Source: Kalmusia sp. IMI 367209 (taxonomy: Eukaryota; Ascomycota; Dothideomycetes; Pleosporales; Didymosphaeriaceae). From it: a stretch of 64,000 bases of DNA. The position numbers were made by a program, and so were the translations under genes. The notes beneath the pieces were generated by a model. It made no database searches, had not been told where the DNA came from, and worked only from the letters and a program-made list of their open reading frames with translations. Where the stretch lies: positions 124,001 to 188,000 of the forward strand of contig JAPEUQ010000021.1 of NCBI GenBank assembly GCA_027946365.1, in the 5' to 3' direction. Of this stretch, positions 1 to 11,110 are shown piece by piece. Position 1 is the stretch's first letter, and each line of letters begins with the position of its first letter.

Positions 1-264
1 CCGGGAAGCCAAAGGCGCGATTTCCACCGTTAGCTTTGGCGATGGCGTCAAGTTTGATGAGGTTGTTCATAAGACTAATATCATACGTTAACATGGATCA
101 ATTGCAGAAAATCGATTTGCAACATACCCGTCCGTCGTAATCATATTTTGCAACGGCTTCGAGCTAACCAACGGACGCAGATGGTTACCATAACTCGACT
201 GCGGTACTGCTGCTGCGAGCGCCTGCGCAGCGCCCGCAGCTACCAAGCCACATTTCATCAGCAT
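1..264 (-). CDS. Secreted M28-family aminopeptidase, 5' part only
   Basis: Start of a zinc exopeptidase gene that leaves the window at base 1. Exon 1 is 264 to 128, intron 127 to 75 (GTATGT donor, TAG acceptor), exon 2 is 74 to 1; the junction keeps frame. The first residues, MLMKCGLVAAGAAQALAAA, form a signal peptide. The mature start reads RPLVSSKPLQNMITTDG and then LIKLDAIAKANGGNRAFG, which I recognise as the N-terminal segment of fungal aminopeptidase Y/leucine aminopeptidase-like M28 proteins, just before the PA domain. The catalytic zinc-binding part lies outside the window. An ATG ten codons upstream (294) is in frame but would place charged residues before the signal, so 264 is preferred. 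Vacuolar or extracellular location is inferred from the family. Confidence 0.75.
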
Positions 265-1020
265 CTTTCTAAGGGAACGAGTCTCAAAGCCCAAATCCTA
301 TCAGACGAGCTTCGAAAATCTCGCAAGAGGCTTGCACCCCGGCGGACCCGCATCTTAAATATACCATGATTACGTGCCGTCTAACCCTGTATCCCAGTCC
401 TCGGGAAACTCCTGCATATTAACATTGATTGCGTGCGACCGTTATCACTGCCATCACGAGCTTGGGAGTCTGGGCCGTGCTACGAGATCGAAGAAAGCAG
501 GTACCAAGAGTGATAAATGGACCGTCGTAAGGGTGCCAAGCGCGGAGTGCGTCGCGTGCTTGACACCTTCCGGATAAAGTCTGGCACGTGACGGTGAGGG
601 CTCGGCGATGCATTCAACATTGAAGATCTTGAAGCCTCTGCATGGTTTGTGTTTGGAAAGGAATTGCAAAGAGGCAGTGTAGGTTTGTTCGGTAGTCTGT
701 TTGTCAGAAAATTGCTGTTGGGGTCACTTGGATATGACAAATCAGTACTTGATCTTGTCAAATAATAGATTTCGAATTCTTAGAAATGAGAAGAAGAGAA
801 CTCGAGTGAGTACATGGAATTTGGCGCTTCAGTGTTCGTACTAGGGTGAATTTCGAGGCGAGACTCAAGTTTAAAGTCAACATTGAGTATTGTGATGCAA
901 TTGTCTATGTCTTTCGTCTGTCGGAGATACCTGTATATATACAAGGCGAGCCACAGGAGCCCACGCGTCTATAGGGGAATCATGCACACCACCTATCTTA
1001 CAACAGAGCGCCCTTCGCAC
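265..1020. other. Intergenic, no gene seen
   Basis: Upstream region of the M28 peptidase gene (minus) and downstream of the ABC1-like gene (minus). Short overlapping frames here show no recognisable domain. A TATA-like run (tgtatatataca) lies near 931 with no recognisable plus-strand gene after it. Confidence 0.5.
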
Positions 1021-3036
1021 TCACCCCTCAAAAACACCATGCTGTAGATCAACCCCAAAATCCTTTGCCATGACCCGCATATGTGCCTCGATATCCTCCT
1101 CCATGCCTCTTCCGACCCCCACCACCTGCTTCACCTTACTCCACGTAAAATACGCATCGCTCAGCAACAGGACTAATCTGAATCTCAGATGCTTGACCCA
1201 ATTGCTCCACCGTTGGCCGGTGGTCAGGTCCGGCGATTCAGCGAGTGCGCGCGAGGCCCACATGCCTGTTATTTTGATGCGGTTGACGGGTGACCCAAGG
1301 AACTGGTTGTTGCCCTGGACGATGCGTAGGTTGCGACCGATGAAGATGAGTTCACGTGGCCATTTGTTTTCATCGCCGAGGATTTGTTTGATGCCGTCCC
1401 TCGCCTTGGACTGCATCTCGAATGCTCGTTCGGCCTGGTCTTTACCCCTGCTTTCCTTCCGAAGCTCATTGAGCGTGCTGTTGTCGCCACCTTGGTAGGG
1501 TCGCATGAGCGTGGCCGACGCGAAGATGTCAGGATTGTTGACACCCCAGCTTGAGACTATGTCCTTTATCGTGTCATTATCGAAGGCCATAAGGGACTTC
1601 CAGAACAGTGCGTATTGATGCCGGAAGGTGGGGTTCATTTGGATGTAGAGGCCGTGGTCGATGAGAACAACTTCGGGCTGGCCGTTGGGCAAACGTCGGA
1701 TGAAGATGTTACCTGGATGCGGATCGCAGTGAACAATGCCCCAGAGAAACATTTGTGCGCTGAAGAGGTCTACGATGGTGTTCATTGTCGTCTTGAGAGA
1801 GACGCCGAGCCCGCCGCTGCCGTCCTTGCCTTTCCATTGTTTGCGAGAAGGCTTATAGAGTGGGTTCCTGGGGGCATCTTCAGGGACGCTAGTGTCGATA
1901 TCGCTGTAGTCCTTTGGTAGTGGAGGGAGGTGGGCACCTCCTGCTCCAGGGCTTCCTTGTCGCCACCTGCCCTGCCAGTTGTTTTGTATACCCTCCTTGT
2001 CCCATAGTCGCACGCCTTCTATCCACTCTGCAGTCATGACCCGCTTGCTCGATAGCTCTCTATACACCTCCGGGATATATACTCGTCCATTCAAGCGCTT
2101 CTCTCCAGCAACCAGCTCCCTCATCTTCTCTGCATTATCGGCCTCATTCTGAAAGTCCGTCTCGAGCATCAGTCGCTCTGTGATGTATGGAACCAGTGTA
2201 TAGATGGGGATGCCAAACCACCAAGTATACGTCTTAGCCACGACCTTGAAAGCCCAGAGGTCCCATCCCACCTGTTCAGCGATCTCTCTCTCTTCTGGAT
2301 CTTAATCGCAACTTCCCGCCCGTCCGCTAATCTCGCCCAGTGTACCTGCGCCACGCTCGCACTCGCGCGGGCTGTCTTCTCCACCAACCCCTTGCCCTCC
2401 TCGCCCGTAAAGCTAACGCCGAAAACCTCCTCTACAGACTTCCCAAAGTCCTCACGGACGACCTTCTCCACCTCAGCCCACTCATTCTGCGGCGCATCGT
2501 CGAACATCTTGGCGAACATCTTCTGGAACTGTGGCGGCAGCACAGCGCTCTGCATTGCGATCGCCTGTCCGATCTTCAAGTACAGTCCGCCATTGTACCT
2601 GAGTAAATCGAATATCCTCTGCGCATTCCGCGCATGTAGCTCCTCGATGCTGTTCGCCAACGGCGGATGCGCCCGAAAATTGATCTTATAGTCCAACCCG
2701 ATTACCAGCCCGGTTTTGAACGTGCGGAAGCTGCGCGTGAGCGCCGAAGCATTGAATTCCCTGTCTAGCACGTATCCTACGCCTACCACCGCAGAGAAGG
2801 CGAATAATCTCCCTCACCCATCTTCTCTTTCGGAACGGAGGCTTTATCTTTCGCGGCTTTGGCTTCGGAAGATCGGCGGGGTTGATGGGGCGGGCGGGCT
2901 GCCATGCCTGCGACTGCACGTGGCGCACGAGCGAGGCCCGTAGGCTGCGTGGACGGAGGCGAGTGGACGTTAGCAGGCTACGGGTGACATGGTGGTGCGT
3001 CTGTGCTCCTTGCAGGAGACGCAGGCCATGTATCAT
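1021..3036 (-). CDS. ABC1/ADCK (UbiB) atypical kinase, MCP2-like, with two apparent frameshifts
   Basis: Mitochondrial UbiB-family protein, closest by eye to yeast Mcp2 (Cqd2), linked to coenzyme Q and lipid homeostasis of the inner membrane (family knowledge). ATG at 3036 begins an Arg/Ser/Leu-rich mitochondrial presequence. The family's KxGQ motif is seen as YLKIGQAIAMQSAVLPP, the lysine strand as EVAIKIQKRE, the catalytic loop as HCDPHPGNIF and the metal motif as LIDHG. The frame changes twice: near 2790-2815, between the FRKRRW and FSAVVGVGYVLD stretches, and at the CT run 2282-2293, where QKRE must join IAEQVGWDLWAF. The shifts compensate (0, 2, 0). No plausible intron explains either one. 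Corrected length is about 670 residues, normal for the family. Either assembly indels or a recent pseudogene. Confidence 0.8.
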
Positions 3037-3688
3037 AGCTGCGCTGGAGGGTTGCGAGGGAGAGAGGATGGGGCGCGTCAAGTTGTGCAGCGTCACGACA
3101 TTTTGTCTTGAATCATGACGTTGACCGCCTTAGGGCCGAAAACACCGATGCTGGCGCACAGACGCCGCGGAATCGCCATGGTTCGTCCGATCCCGACTTT
3201 TGGGAAATATCTCAGTGTAAAATAGATGCTAGGATAGACCTCTGCTATTGGAGGGTTTGGATTCCGACTTTATAATTATATGGGCTATGAGAACCATGTC
3301 TAATAGGCATCCCTTTTCGCTTAAAAGATTGTAGTCGCCAAGATTCCAGCAGGCACTACTATATTGCCTCTTTTGAGGAGGTAACCTCAGTCGAATGTTC
3401 CATCAACTTGATGTTCTATGTTCTAATCACAGGCCCCAGTTGCTCTCTTGTTAGAGCATTATGGTCTCTAGCATTTTTAGCATCCAGCATCGGGAGCATA
3501 GGTGAGACTACATACCTTCTGCATGGTATATGTAATGAGCACACGATGGAACGGGCTGTCCACTAGCTCCGCAATGCGCTTTCCTAGAGCTAGGCCTGGT
3601 CTCGGCTTCGTATCGTGTTCCGCGTCGTGTGAGATTTGGCGAACTTTTTGCTTGAAAAGGGTCGAAAAAGCCGACCGTCGGAACCGGC
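3037..3688. other. Intergenic, no gene seen
   Basis: Upstream region of the ABC1-like gene and downstream of YAE1. No domain-bearing frame, RNA gene or repeat recognised. Confidence 0.45.
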
Positions 3689-4327
3689 TCACGACATTTC
3701 CTCCGCATCCGCCTCACCCTCCCTACTCTTCTCGACAGCCTCAAGATCAACCCTCCATCTCTCAGCCAACCCGCTAACCTTCCCTATCCACCCAGCAACA
3801 ACAGGATGCTGCACCGCGACTTCCTTAAACGTGACATCCCCTTCCTGGCCGTCCTTCCCCCTCACATCCCACTTCCAAATGCCCTCCTCGTCAACCCACT
3901 CCCTCCCCAGCACCTTTTCGATCGCAAGTTCTCGCCTCGCACCCTCCAATATCGCCTGTACCTCCTTAAACCTATCATCATCATGGTTTTGTATAGACGT
4001 TGCAAACCCTTGCAGCACACCTACCACCCACCCCACCAACAGCCCTAGCTCTGCACCCAGCGCATACCCCTCGTCGAACCCTTCCTGCACGTACTGACCC
4101 TTACTGTTCGACAGGCCCTCGCGGTAGGCGTCAGTGTCGAGGGCGCGCTGGCGCGAGGGCAGGTCGGAGAGGATTTCTTCGGCGGGGCCGCGGGCTGAGG
4201 GGAGGGCGGAGAGGATGGGTGACGTGGGCGCGGAGCCGTATATGTCGTCTAGTGGGTCGGCGTGGGGCGGAGTCGGAGGCGCATTGCCTGCGGGGAGATA
4301 GGTTGGAGTGAGGGTTGGAGAGAGCAT
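3689..4327 (-). CDS. YAE1: YAE1, Fe-S cluster targeting adaptor
   Basis: Single-exon gene, 212 residues, close to the usual size. Residues about 60-100 carry the deca-GX3 helical repeat that defines the Yae1 N-terminal domain: YREGLSNSKGQYVQEGFDEG followed by YALGAELGLLVGWVVGVLQG, with glycine every fourth position. In yeast, Yae1 with Lto1 links the ABC protein Rli1/ABCE1 to the cytosolic iron-sulphur assembly targeting complex, so the protein supports ribosome recycling factor maturation (family knowledge). The N-terminal 55 residues are Pro/Ser-rich and the C-terminal 70 are charged. It starts 534 bp from the divergent dehydrogenase gene. Confidence 0.85.
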   Translation of the reverse strand: MLSPTLTPTYLPAGNAPPTPPHADPLDDIYGSAPTSPILSALPSARGPAEEILSDLPSRQRALDTDAYREGLSNSKGQYVQEGFDEGYALGAELGLLVGWVVGVLQGFATSIQNHDDDRFKEVQAILEGARRELAIEKVLGREWVDEEGIWKWDVRGKDGQEGDVTFKEVAVQHPVVAGWIGKVSGLAERWRVDLEAVEKSREGEADAEEMS

Positions 4328-4861
4328 GACGTATCAGGTGTAGAGTGTTCGTAGTTCAGAATAACTACGGCTCCGGTGTGGGTAGATGTGCAATCGACAA
4401 CGCTCTACGAGGAGAGTAAAGTTGTGGAAGTGGACCCTGGCGGGGCTGGTTAGCGCATGGTGTGCGTGTAAAATGCGGACTTCCGCTTTTTTTCTTGTTG
4501 CATGAGGCTTCGTGAGCCGTGGCCCGAGAATCGTCACGGTCGATATACGCTTTGGTGGAAACGATCGGAATATTCACTAATCAGTGGTATACGGTTGCGC
4601 ATCGCTGATTGGTCCTGGAGGTAAGCGTTGGCACATTGTTGCACCGAGCAAGGCGGAATCATGTTCGTCCGCACTACACTGCAACGGCGTTAGCATTCTA
4701 AAAACCATGACCGCACCAACAACGCGCACTGCCCTCACGGAGGAAGCTCAGCGCATGTAAGAATATAATGTAGTTGTGCGCCTACGATTCTCGATACCCA
4801 ACATCATCAAGTCCTCCCACATCCAGTCAACTGCTCTCAAGTTCTGTAAACTACACCCGAC
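4328..4861. promoter_or_regulatory. Divergent promoter region, YAE1 and dehydrogenase
   Basis: A 534-bp spacer between the starts of two divergent genes must hold both promoters. The plus-strand side just before 4862 is CT-rich (tcctcccacatccagtcaac), typical of fungal leaders. I cannot assign specific factor sites. Confidence 0.4.
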
Positions 4862-5866
4862 ATGGTTTCCCTCGCAGAAGTTCGCGCTCACAATGCCACC
4901 CTAACAAACCTCGCCCCCAATCTCGTCGCAATATTCGTAGGCGGCACGTCGGGCATCTCCCACTATACTGCTCTGGAATTCGCCCGCAACACCCGCTCCC
5001 CACACATCTATCTCGTGGGTCGTAATGCAATAGAAGCCGCAAAGATCACAGCCGAACTCAAATCCATAAACTCATCTTCGAAAGTAGACTTCATCCAGAA
5101 AGATGTGAGCCTGATCCGCAAAGTAGACGAGGCGTGCCAGGAGATCAAAGAGAAGGAGAAGAAGGTCAATCTGCTGTTCATGACGATTGGGTATATGACG
5201 CTCAAAGGAAGGAATGAAACAGCCGAGGGATTAGACCACAAGTTCGCGCTGCATTACTATGCGCGGACGAGATTCATGCAGAATCTTGCGGCGTTGCTCG
5301 ACGTAGCGGCTCACGATGAGGATCCGAAAGCAACGCTGTCCCGCGTCGTCTCGGTTTACGATCCTGCACTTGGCAAGAACAACGACACCAATTTCTCCGA
5401 TCTCTCGCTCAAGGAGCACTTCTCTGTCAAGAATTGCGCCACCCACGGCAGCGCCTTGGGCAATTTCGCGATAGAACATCTCGCCAAACAGTACCCAAAC
5501 ACTTCTTTCATACACGAACAGCCCGGCATCGTCGAGACATCAGGAGGCCGCAATCCGTTCCTCAAGCCTCTGTATGTCCTACTGTCGCCCTTTTCGGTGA
5601 ATAAGAAAGAAAGTGGGGAGAGGCATTTGTTCGAGGCCACAGCGCCGCGATATGCACCACGGGCGAAGGCAGACAGCACAGAGGGCGTTGTCAACGGTGG
5701 GGACGATGTTAAAGGGAGCGGACACTATCATCTATCCTGGAATGGCGAGGTCCAACCTGACACGAAGAGAGCGGCGAAAATGCGGGCCGAAGGCGCAGAG
5801 GAGAAGATGTGGGCGCACACGACAGAAGTCTTCCGAAAGATTTGCGAAGAGGGTGGTAAGTATTAG
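4862..5866 (+). CDS. Atypical short-chain dehydrogenase/reductase
   Basis: Single exon, 334 residues. The Rossmann nucleotide loop is GGTSGIS at residues 27-33, a variant of TGxxxGIG, followed by a GRN dinucleotide-specificity segment (YLVGRN). A family serine lies in RVVSVYDPALGK, but where classical members have YxxxK this protein reads CATHGSALGNFAIEHLA, so the catalytic tyrosine and lysine are missing. The NNAG motif is replaced by MTIGYM. This same pattern occurs in a group of fungal SDR-like proteins found beside many unrelated genes, so it is probably a family trait and not damage (recalled, unverified). Substrate unknown. No signal peptide or membrane segment. Confidence 0.75.
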   Translation: MVSLAEVRAHNATLTNLAPNLVAIFVGGTSGISHYTALEFARNTRSPHIYLVGRNAIEAAKITAELKSINSSSKVDFIQKDVSLIRKVDEACQEIKEKEKKVNLLFMTIGYMTLKGRNETAEGLDHKFALHYYARTRFMQNLAALLDVAAHDEDPKATLSRVVSVYDPALGKNNDTNFSDLSLKEHFSVKNCATHGSALGNFAIEHLAKQYPNTSFIHEQPGIVETSGGRNPFLKPLYVLLSPFSVNKKESGERHLFEATAPRYAPRAKADSTEGVVNGGDDVKGSGHYHLSWNGEVQPDTKRAAKMRAEGAEEKMWAHTTEVFRKICEEGGKY

Positions 5867-5948
5867 AACGTTTTGTAGTGCGGGGATCCCTTTCCTTTTA
5901 ATGATACCAATTCTATTTCCGTTTTCTGTTGCATGGGAGTGTCAGGCT

Positions 5949-7086
5949 TTACTGCTTAGTCGTTTGCGTCGCTTTCGGTATACCAATAGCTTCTAGAATA
6001 CCATCAAGCTTCTCCGGGTGCTCCCGCAGAGCGTCCCATTCCTCTTGAAATTTGACCATGAGTGTACCACCAAGGACTGTGCCGTTTAGTTGAACAAACC
6101 CGATTTCGTTACCGTCATCGCCTCGCAGCACGTGACCTTCATTGCGTCTAGGAATTATTGCCATGCCTGCAGTTGTCATGGCTAAATTGTAGCTTATTGG
6201 TAGACTTCCTTCAGCAGACCCGTGTAAGCTGAGCTGACCAGGGTTGGTCGAAATAAAGTCATCAATTGCTTGCTTTGCGTGTCGGTAAAGACTATTGTAT
6301 GCCTGAAGAAGATGTGCGCCTGATGGTTCAGAGGAGAACCTGTAGGCGAAATGCGTGAAAGGAAGTTTTGGATGCTGAATTACTCCTTCCGAAGCATCTA
6401 CCACCAAATCAGCAATGAGCTAGAATTAAGATCCGCGAACTCCTACCTTGTGACCCAGTTGATAAAATAGAATCGACAAGCACGTCCCATCCAAGTGACT
6501 TTTCTCCCTCGTGCATGCTATCGACAGGAAGGAATTGCAGGTGTCGGTGCGGTTGACTGGCCCCGCTGTGGTCACCGGAATTGAAGAAGGCGAACAGGCG
6601 GCCATTACTGTTGCCTGGGCCCTCGCTTTGCCATGCTCTGAGGCAGGCGTACGTTGCCTCGAGGTCGTCTTCCTCTAGTACATGAGTTTGCTGCTTATTG
6701 GTCTTTGTGGCGAGTATAAAGTGATTTGTGATTACAGGGAATTTGTTCAGGACCAGGAAGTGGTTCGGAGTTGTTGTGGGTACGTCTGTGATGAATAGCT
6801 CACGAGGTGGGTTCTCAAAAGGATCAATCTTCTTTTTTAGTGCAGGCTCTTTTCGCGGCTCAGGCTTCTTTGCAAGGGCTGGGCAGTATCGTAGCTGGAA
6901 CTGGGTGGGTGGTTAGGGCGAGGAGGAAGCGCGGGGCGACATGCGACACACCGGAACACCAGTAGACGTATGGATAATGGCCAACTCTGTCGAGGAGAAA
7001 AGAAGCGCCCGCGAGGCCCTGGCGGCCGAGAATTTGGCTTCTACCAGACTCGGCAGCGCATCGGAGAGACCCAGCAACATTATCAT
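5949..7086 (-). CDS. APA2: Ap4A phosphorylase II (ATP adenylyltransferase)
   Basis: Cleaves diadenosine tetraphosphate with phosphate to ADP and ATP (family knowledge). Three exons: 7086-6952, 6900-6447, 6397-5949; introns of 51 and 49 bp, both phase-consistent, giving 345 residues (yeast Apa2 is about 325). The ATG at 7086 has an in-frame TGA just upstream. The HIT-like active site reads SQPHRHLQFLPV (His163-x-His165-x-Gln167). Preceding family signatures include FQLRYCPALAKKPEPRKE and NHFLVLNKFPVITNHFILAT. The C-terminal domain has YNLAMTTAGMAIIPRRNEG and QLNGTVLGGTLMVK, diagnostic of ATP adenylyltransferases. Cytosolic by lack of targeting signals. Next gene downstream on plus converges with an 82-bp gap. 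Confidence 0.9.
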
Positions 7087-7606
7087 GAGCAGTCAGAGGT
7101 GAGAGAAAGAGGTGACCCCCCGGCGACTTCTCGCGGACCGCTCTGCGCACTGACCCTTGCAGCCTTCCACGTCACGTCTCATTCATCAGCTCCATCATCA
7201 CTGCTTAATGATCTGCAGCCTTCAACCTCTGACTCCATCCTATCTCTCCTTTTACCTTTGAATAGCACAACCGCTTATCACGCATGCAGACATTGCTTTC
7301 TCAGACTGGTTTCTTTTTCGAGTGAAATATTGATTCTTAGACGCCTATTCCATGCAAGTGGTATCTAAAAAAGCATTAAAACCCGGGAAGCCTTCGCTTC
7401 GTGCTACTCGCTTTGCAAAAACACACTCTAACAACCTGTGCATAGTATGGAAAATCGACTTTGTGCGGGTCCCCAACCATTCCTGGACCACCGTACAGAG
7501 TAATTCAACATCAGACTACACAAAAAAGCAGCGAACTCCGAGAGGTAAAAGCAAAGATCGGAAAAGACGTCCTCATAACTCGAGCCTCGAGTTAAGTGCA
7601 GCTAGG
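7087..7606. other. Intergenic, APA2 upstream region
   Basis: Holds the promoter of APA2 and the 3' flank of the Myb-like gene. It is pyrimidine/AT-mixed on plus with no convincing coding frame. Confidence 0.4.
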
Positions 7607-9213
7607 TCAACGGCGCTCTTGGACCTCCAACCACTTCTTCTTGCAGGTGGAATTCCCAAAGTGGTACGATCCGCCGTGCCCAACGATATATTCTGCGACT
7701 TTCTTCCAGGCAACCTTGGACAAGCGGTGGTTTATGTCCAGCATTCGGTGACCGTCATCAAGACGGTCCAACTCCTGGGCGACTATCTCCTCTAAGAGAC
7801 GGATCTGTCAATTGTCAGCATTTTCATATGCAAGCAGATTAAGGCTCAACATACATCCTCCGACGTCCACACAGGTTTGCGAACGCGATCCTTCCTAGCC
7901 TTTGTCAAGGCTCTATACCGTCCCCTCAATGTCGACTCCGCGACGTCTGTACCTATCTTTTCACGGATGTCCTTGTATGTCATACCGGACGCTTTGCCCT
8001 CCAAAAGCATCTTGTCCTCATTCTTACGTCGCACAAAGTTCGCCGTCGAGCGGTTACTGCCGTAATTATCTTGATTGGAAACGTTATGAAGCGCCCCGAC
8101 CGGCTGTGCGAATGTGTGGTACGATCCTCTAGGGAGTCCGTTGATTTCCTCCACGTTTGCGCCCTGTTGGAAGGCATTAAGCATATAATTATGATAGTAA
8201 GGGTGCGGTACGGAATATACCTGCGAATGAGTCGAAGCACGGAACGGGAGTGCGCCTGTCATCCTACTTGGGACAGTCGAGGGGGTCCACAATGATCGAA
8301 AGGAGTCCATTCGGGGGTTCAGCTCTCTGCCATCGTACTGCGGCATTGAAGACGCAATACCGAGGGTGGCCGTGTGCGAAGACGATGAGTTGACTTCCGC
8401 GCCTCCACTGGAAGAATATGCGAGACCCGATCCAAAGCCAGGCGGGCTTGACACAGCGTTGTGGGAGGGAGAATGTTTGGCCTCGTTTGGCAGTGTCGAC
8501 TCGTACTCTGTCCAATTGCTCCCTGCATCCGCTTCTCCGAGTCTAGGTATAGGTGAGAACGGCTCACTGTAATAGCTTTTCGAAGACGGGGAGGATGTGT
8601 TTGTGTCGAATTCCGACCCATCAACGGTGCAGGCCTGTGGCAGAGGACCAAACTCCTGCGTCGGGAAGTCCCACGATGAGCCACCTCCATACAATGCCTC
8701 ATTCTTAACCACAGTCGATCCTCCCTCTAGGAAGCCCCCATATGCGTAATGACTATCCAGATCTGCCTGGATATTGTTGTCCGCCACGGCCATAGGGTTC
8801 ATAGGCAGATTGTTGTTGTGCCTGAAGGCCTGAAATGCTGCGCCTGCCCATGTAGGACGCTGATCGCCCGCGAAGCCGGTGAGCGAAGTGCTTGTATAGA
8901 ACCCGTTGGCTCCGGGTGCAGAGGGTTGCTGTCCTAGGTCTCCGAGCTTTGGATGCTCAGACGACCAAGCTTGAGCATGATCTCTGCTCTCGGGGCTGTA
9001 TTGCTGCTGCTTCGCACGGTCAGCTTTGTCGTGAATGCGAGGTGATATAGTCCTTACCATCATCTGTTGTGTAATTGTCCGTCCTTCGATGAAGTGGGCC
9101 TGATGGACAGGAACCTGATTCTGAAGGCGTTGGGTGATGGGTGCGGCGACGAAAGGGAAGGTCGCTCTGGAGTGGTCGAGATCCTGACAACTACTCTTCT
9201 CAGACAGAGCCAT
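7607..9213 (-). CDS. Myb/SANT-like DNA-binding protein
   Basis: Two exons, 9213-7855 and 7804-7607, with a 50-bp intron (GTATGT donor, CAG acceptor); 518 residues. The first 390 residues are low-complexity (Ser, Gln, Pro, Asn, Tyr), as in fungal transactivators. The C-terminus has two helix-turn-helix units: about residues 400-445 (NEDKMLLEGKASGMTYKDIR then STLRGRYRALTKARKDR) and about 449-515 (WTSEDIRLLEEIVAQELDRL, then KVAWKKVAEYIVGHGG and CKKKWLEV). The intron cuts exactly inside the second unit, between SED and IRLL. A nuclear transcription factor is inferred; no target known. The 1.9-kb gene-free region upstream is long for this window and may hold its control sites. Confidence 0.8.
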
Positions 9214-11110
9214 GAGCGCGGAAAGTGCCCTATAAGGAGAATGAGCCGGGAACTGTTACGCTGTCGCGCAATTCACAAAGGTTTGACAACAGCAGCGGGA
9301 GTAACAGGAAAATTCACAGTAGCGTAGGTGAATCTGGGTCTTGGAGGTATGAGAGGGGGCCGCAGCTGATTCGACTATTCACGGGGCAAGGTGATATCAT
9401 ACGTCGTCAGGTGAAGCCGACTGCTTCACGCGACTAAGCGGTAAGAGAGCGAAGGCGGCTTTTCAAGTGGCAGAATCGCTCACCGACTCCGAGCGCGGGG
9501 CTTCGCGGAACTGCCAATTTGCTAATAGACCTTATGAATGGTGTACCGATGCGGCTCAAGGCAAGGCGTATGTCGATATCTATACCTTTTATCAGCAAGG
9601 CTGCACGAGGCTCTACTCCATACCTACCATCCGCAGGCCCATTTGTGAACATGTAAGTAGAGTACTCACTCGGATGCCACGACAGTTCCTAGCATACAGG
9701 GCATCGCAGCAAAAGGACCAAGATCGTATGGACAGCACAAACACACTAACGACTTGTCAGTGCATCTGCTTCGTGGAACGAGTCTAGACCAAAGAACCTC
9801 ACAAGAGAATAATAGGCAGATTGACACGAAGGAAGGCGCCAAACAAGCCCAATATGCGTGTGTGCACAAGACTTATCATATTGAGAGACGGGTACTCATT
9901 ATTAGATTTCTAGATTTCTAAGGATGTCTGAAACATCATAGCTGCACTACAATTCTCTTGTCAAAGACCCCGTGCCTATTAGAGCGCCATCGCGGGAGGC
10001 ATGCTTGACCCGCTATGAAGGTAAACCCTGGTCATCTGGTCCACTTATCTGAAATGATGCGGAAAATCCGATGGATCCCCGGGGTATTGCAAGGTTCTGC
10101 CCCTCTTTTCTCCAGATCCTCTGGGGGTGAATCTAGCTTGTCTCCTGACTGGCAGCGACACGACGACGAACGTCGATTTCGACGTGGCAAGTTCGCCATT
10201 GCCCGAATTTTCATGCTGCTTTAGTTCTGGAGGACCTATTGGAGACGAGCAGCAAATTTCATTTGAACTGTGATTGCTTCTCTGGTGTTAGCTGAGCTGG
10301 CCGAGTGAACTGTGTCGTCTTGTTTGGCCACCGGCAGAGGCGAACGGGTGGTTGCATGGCAAACCGATTGACGATCCTTGCACCTGCCAGGCACCCGCGA
10401 TGAAGCAGCTAAGCAATCTTCCGCGGGAACGCTAATTCGGCGGTTGCATGGAACGAATGATCTTCACAAGGTCGTTTCGTAGGCATCGTATACGTGCATT
10501 GAGCCAGCTGCACGTGCGCTGTACTACATGTGCTGCTCGTCACGTTTTTCTGGCGGGTCCATCGTAGCTCCGTCGCAATCATAGAGGCTCATGTTGCATA
10601 CGATAAAATAGGACCCGAGTTGACTCTCTGGCCTATATGCAACTATCGAGGGCATCAAAGCACCAACCAGAACCGCGATGGTCACTCGAACTTGAAGCGC
10701 CGAATCCCACTCGTAGCACGTTGGTGTGTCATCCTCACCATCAAAGCACGTCGAGTACAATAAACTAAGAGCGCGGCGGGTCGGGTGCGAGGCCGCGTTT
10801 TCGACCCCTGGCCCAACAGTAAGGAATGAGCTCAACGGGCCGCCAGGAAGCTGTCTGGAATGCGAGGAGCCGTTCCGGTGGATACCGTCAAAGCGTTCAT
10901 GAATTATGTCACGAGTCTAAAGTACGGACTAACGTAAACATAAATACCGCAAAAAGGGATAGGGAACATAAATTCTTCCTAATAACGACTTCGGCCTATG
11001 AAGCAGCGGAAATATCGCTCAAGGCCTCACTCCACGTACATGCTCGCAGTATTTCTATCCAGCCCCATGCTCAACGTATGCCATAAGATGGTCGCACAGT
11101 AGCCTACCGC
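9214..11110. other. Long gene-free spacer
   Basis: Nearly 1.9 kb without a recognisable gene. It lies upstream of the Myb-like regulator and downstream of the glutathione transferase gene, both minus. Short frames (for example 9467-9787 plus) show no family signature or splice-consistent extension that I can support. No tRNA, transposon terminus or simple repeat noticed. Confidence 0.4.

Noticed and set aside
2790..2830. An intron explaining the first frameshift of the ABC1-like gene
   Set aside because: The available GTGAGG donor and nearby TAG acceptors give introns of only 35-53 bp, in the wrong phase or running into a stop.
7352..7795. 147-codon plus-strand frame
   Set aside because: It is antisense to the second exon of the Myb-like gene, whose frame and splice sites are well supported.
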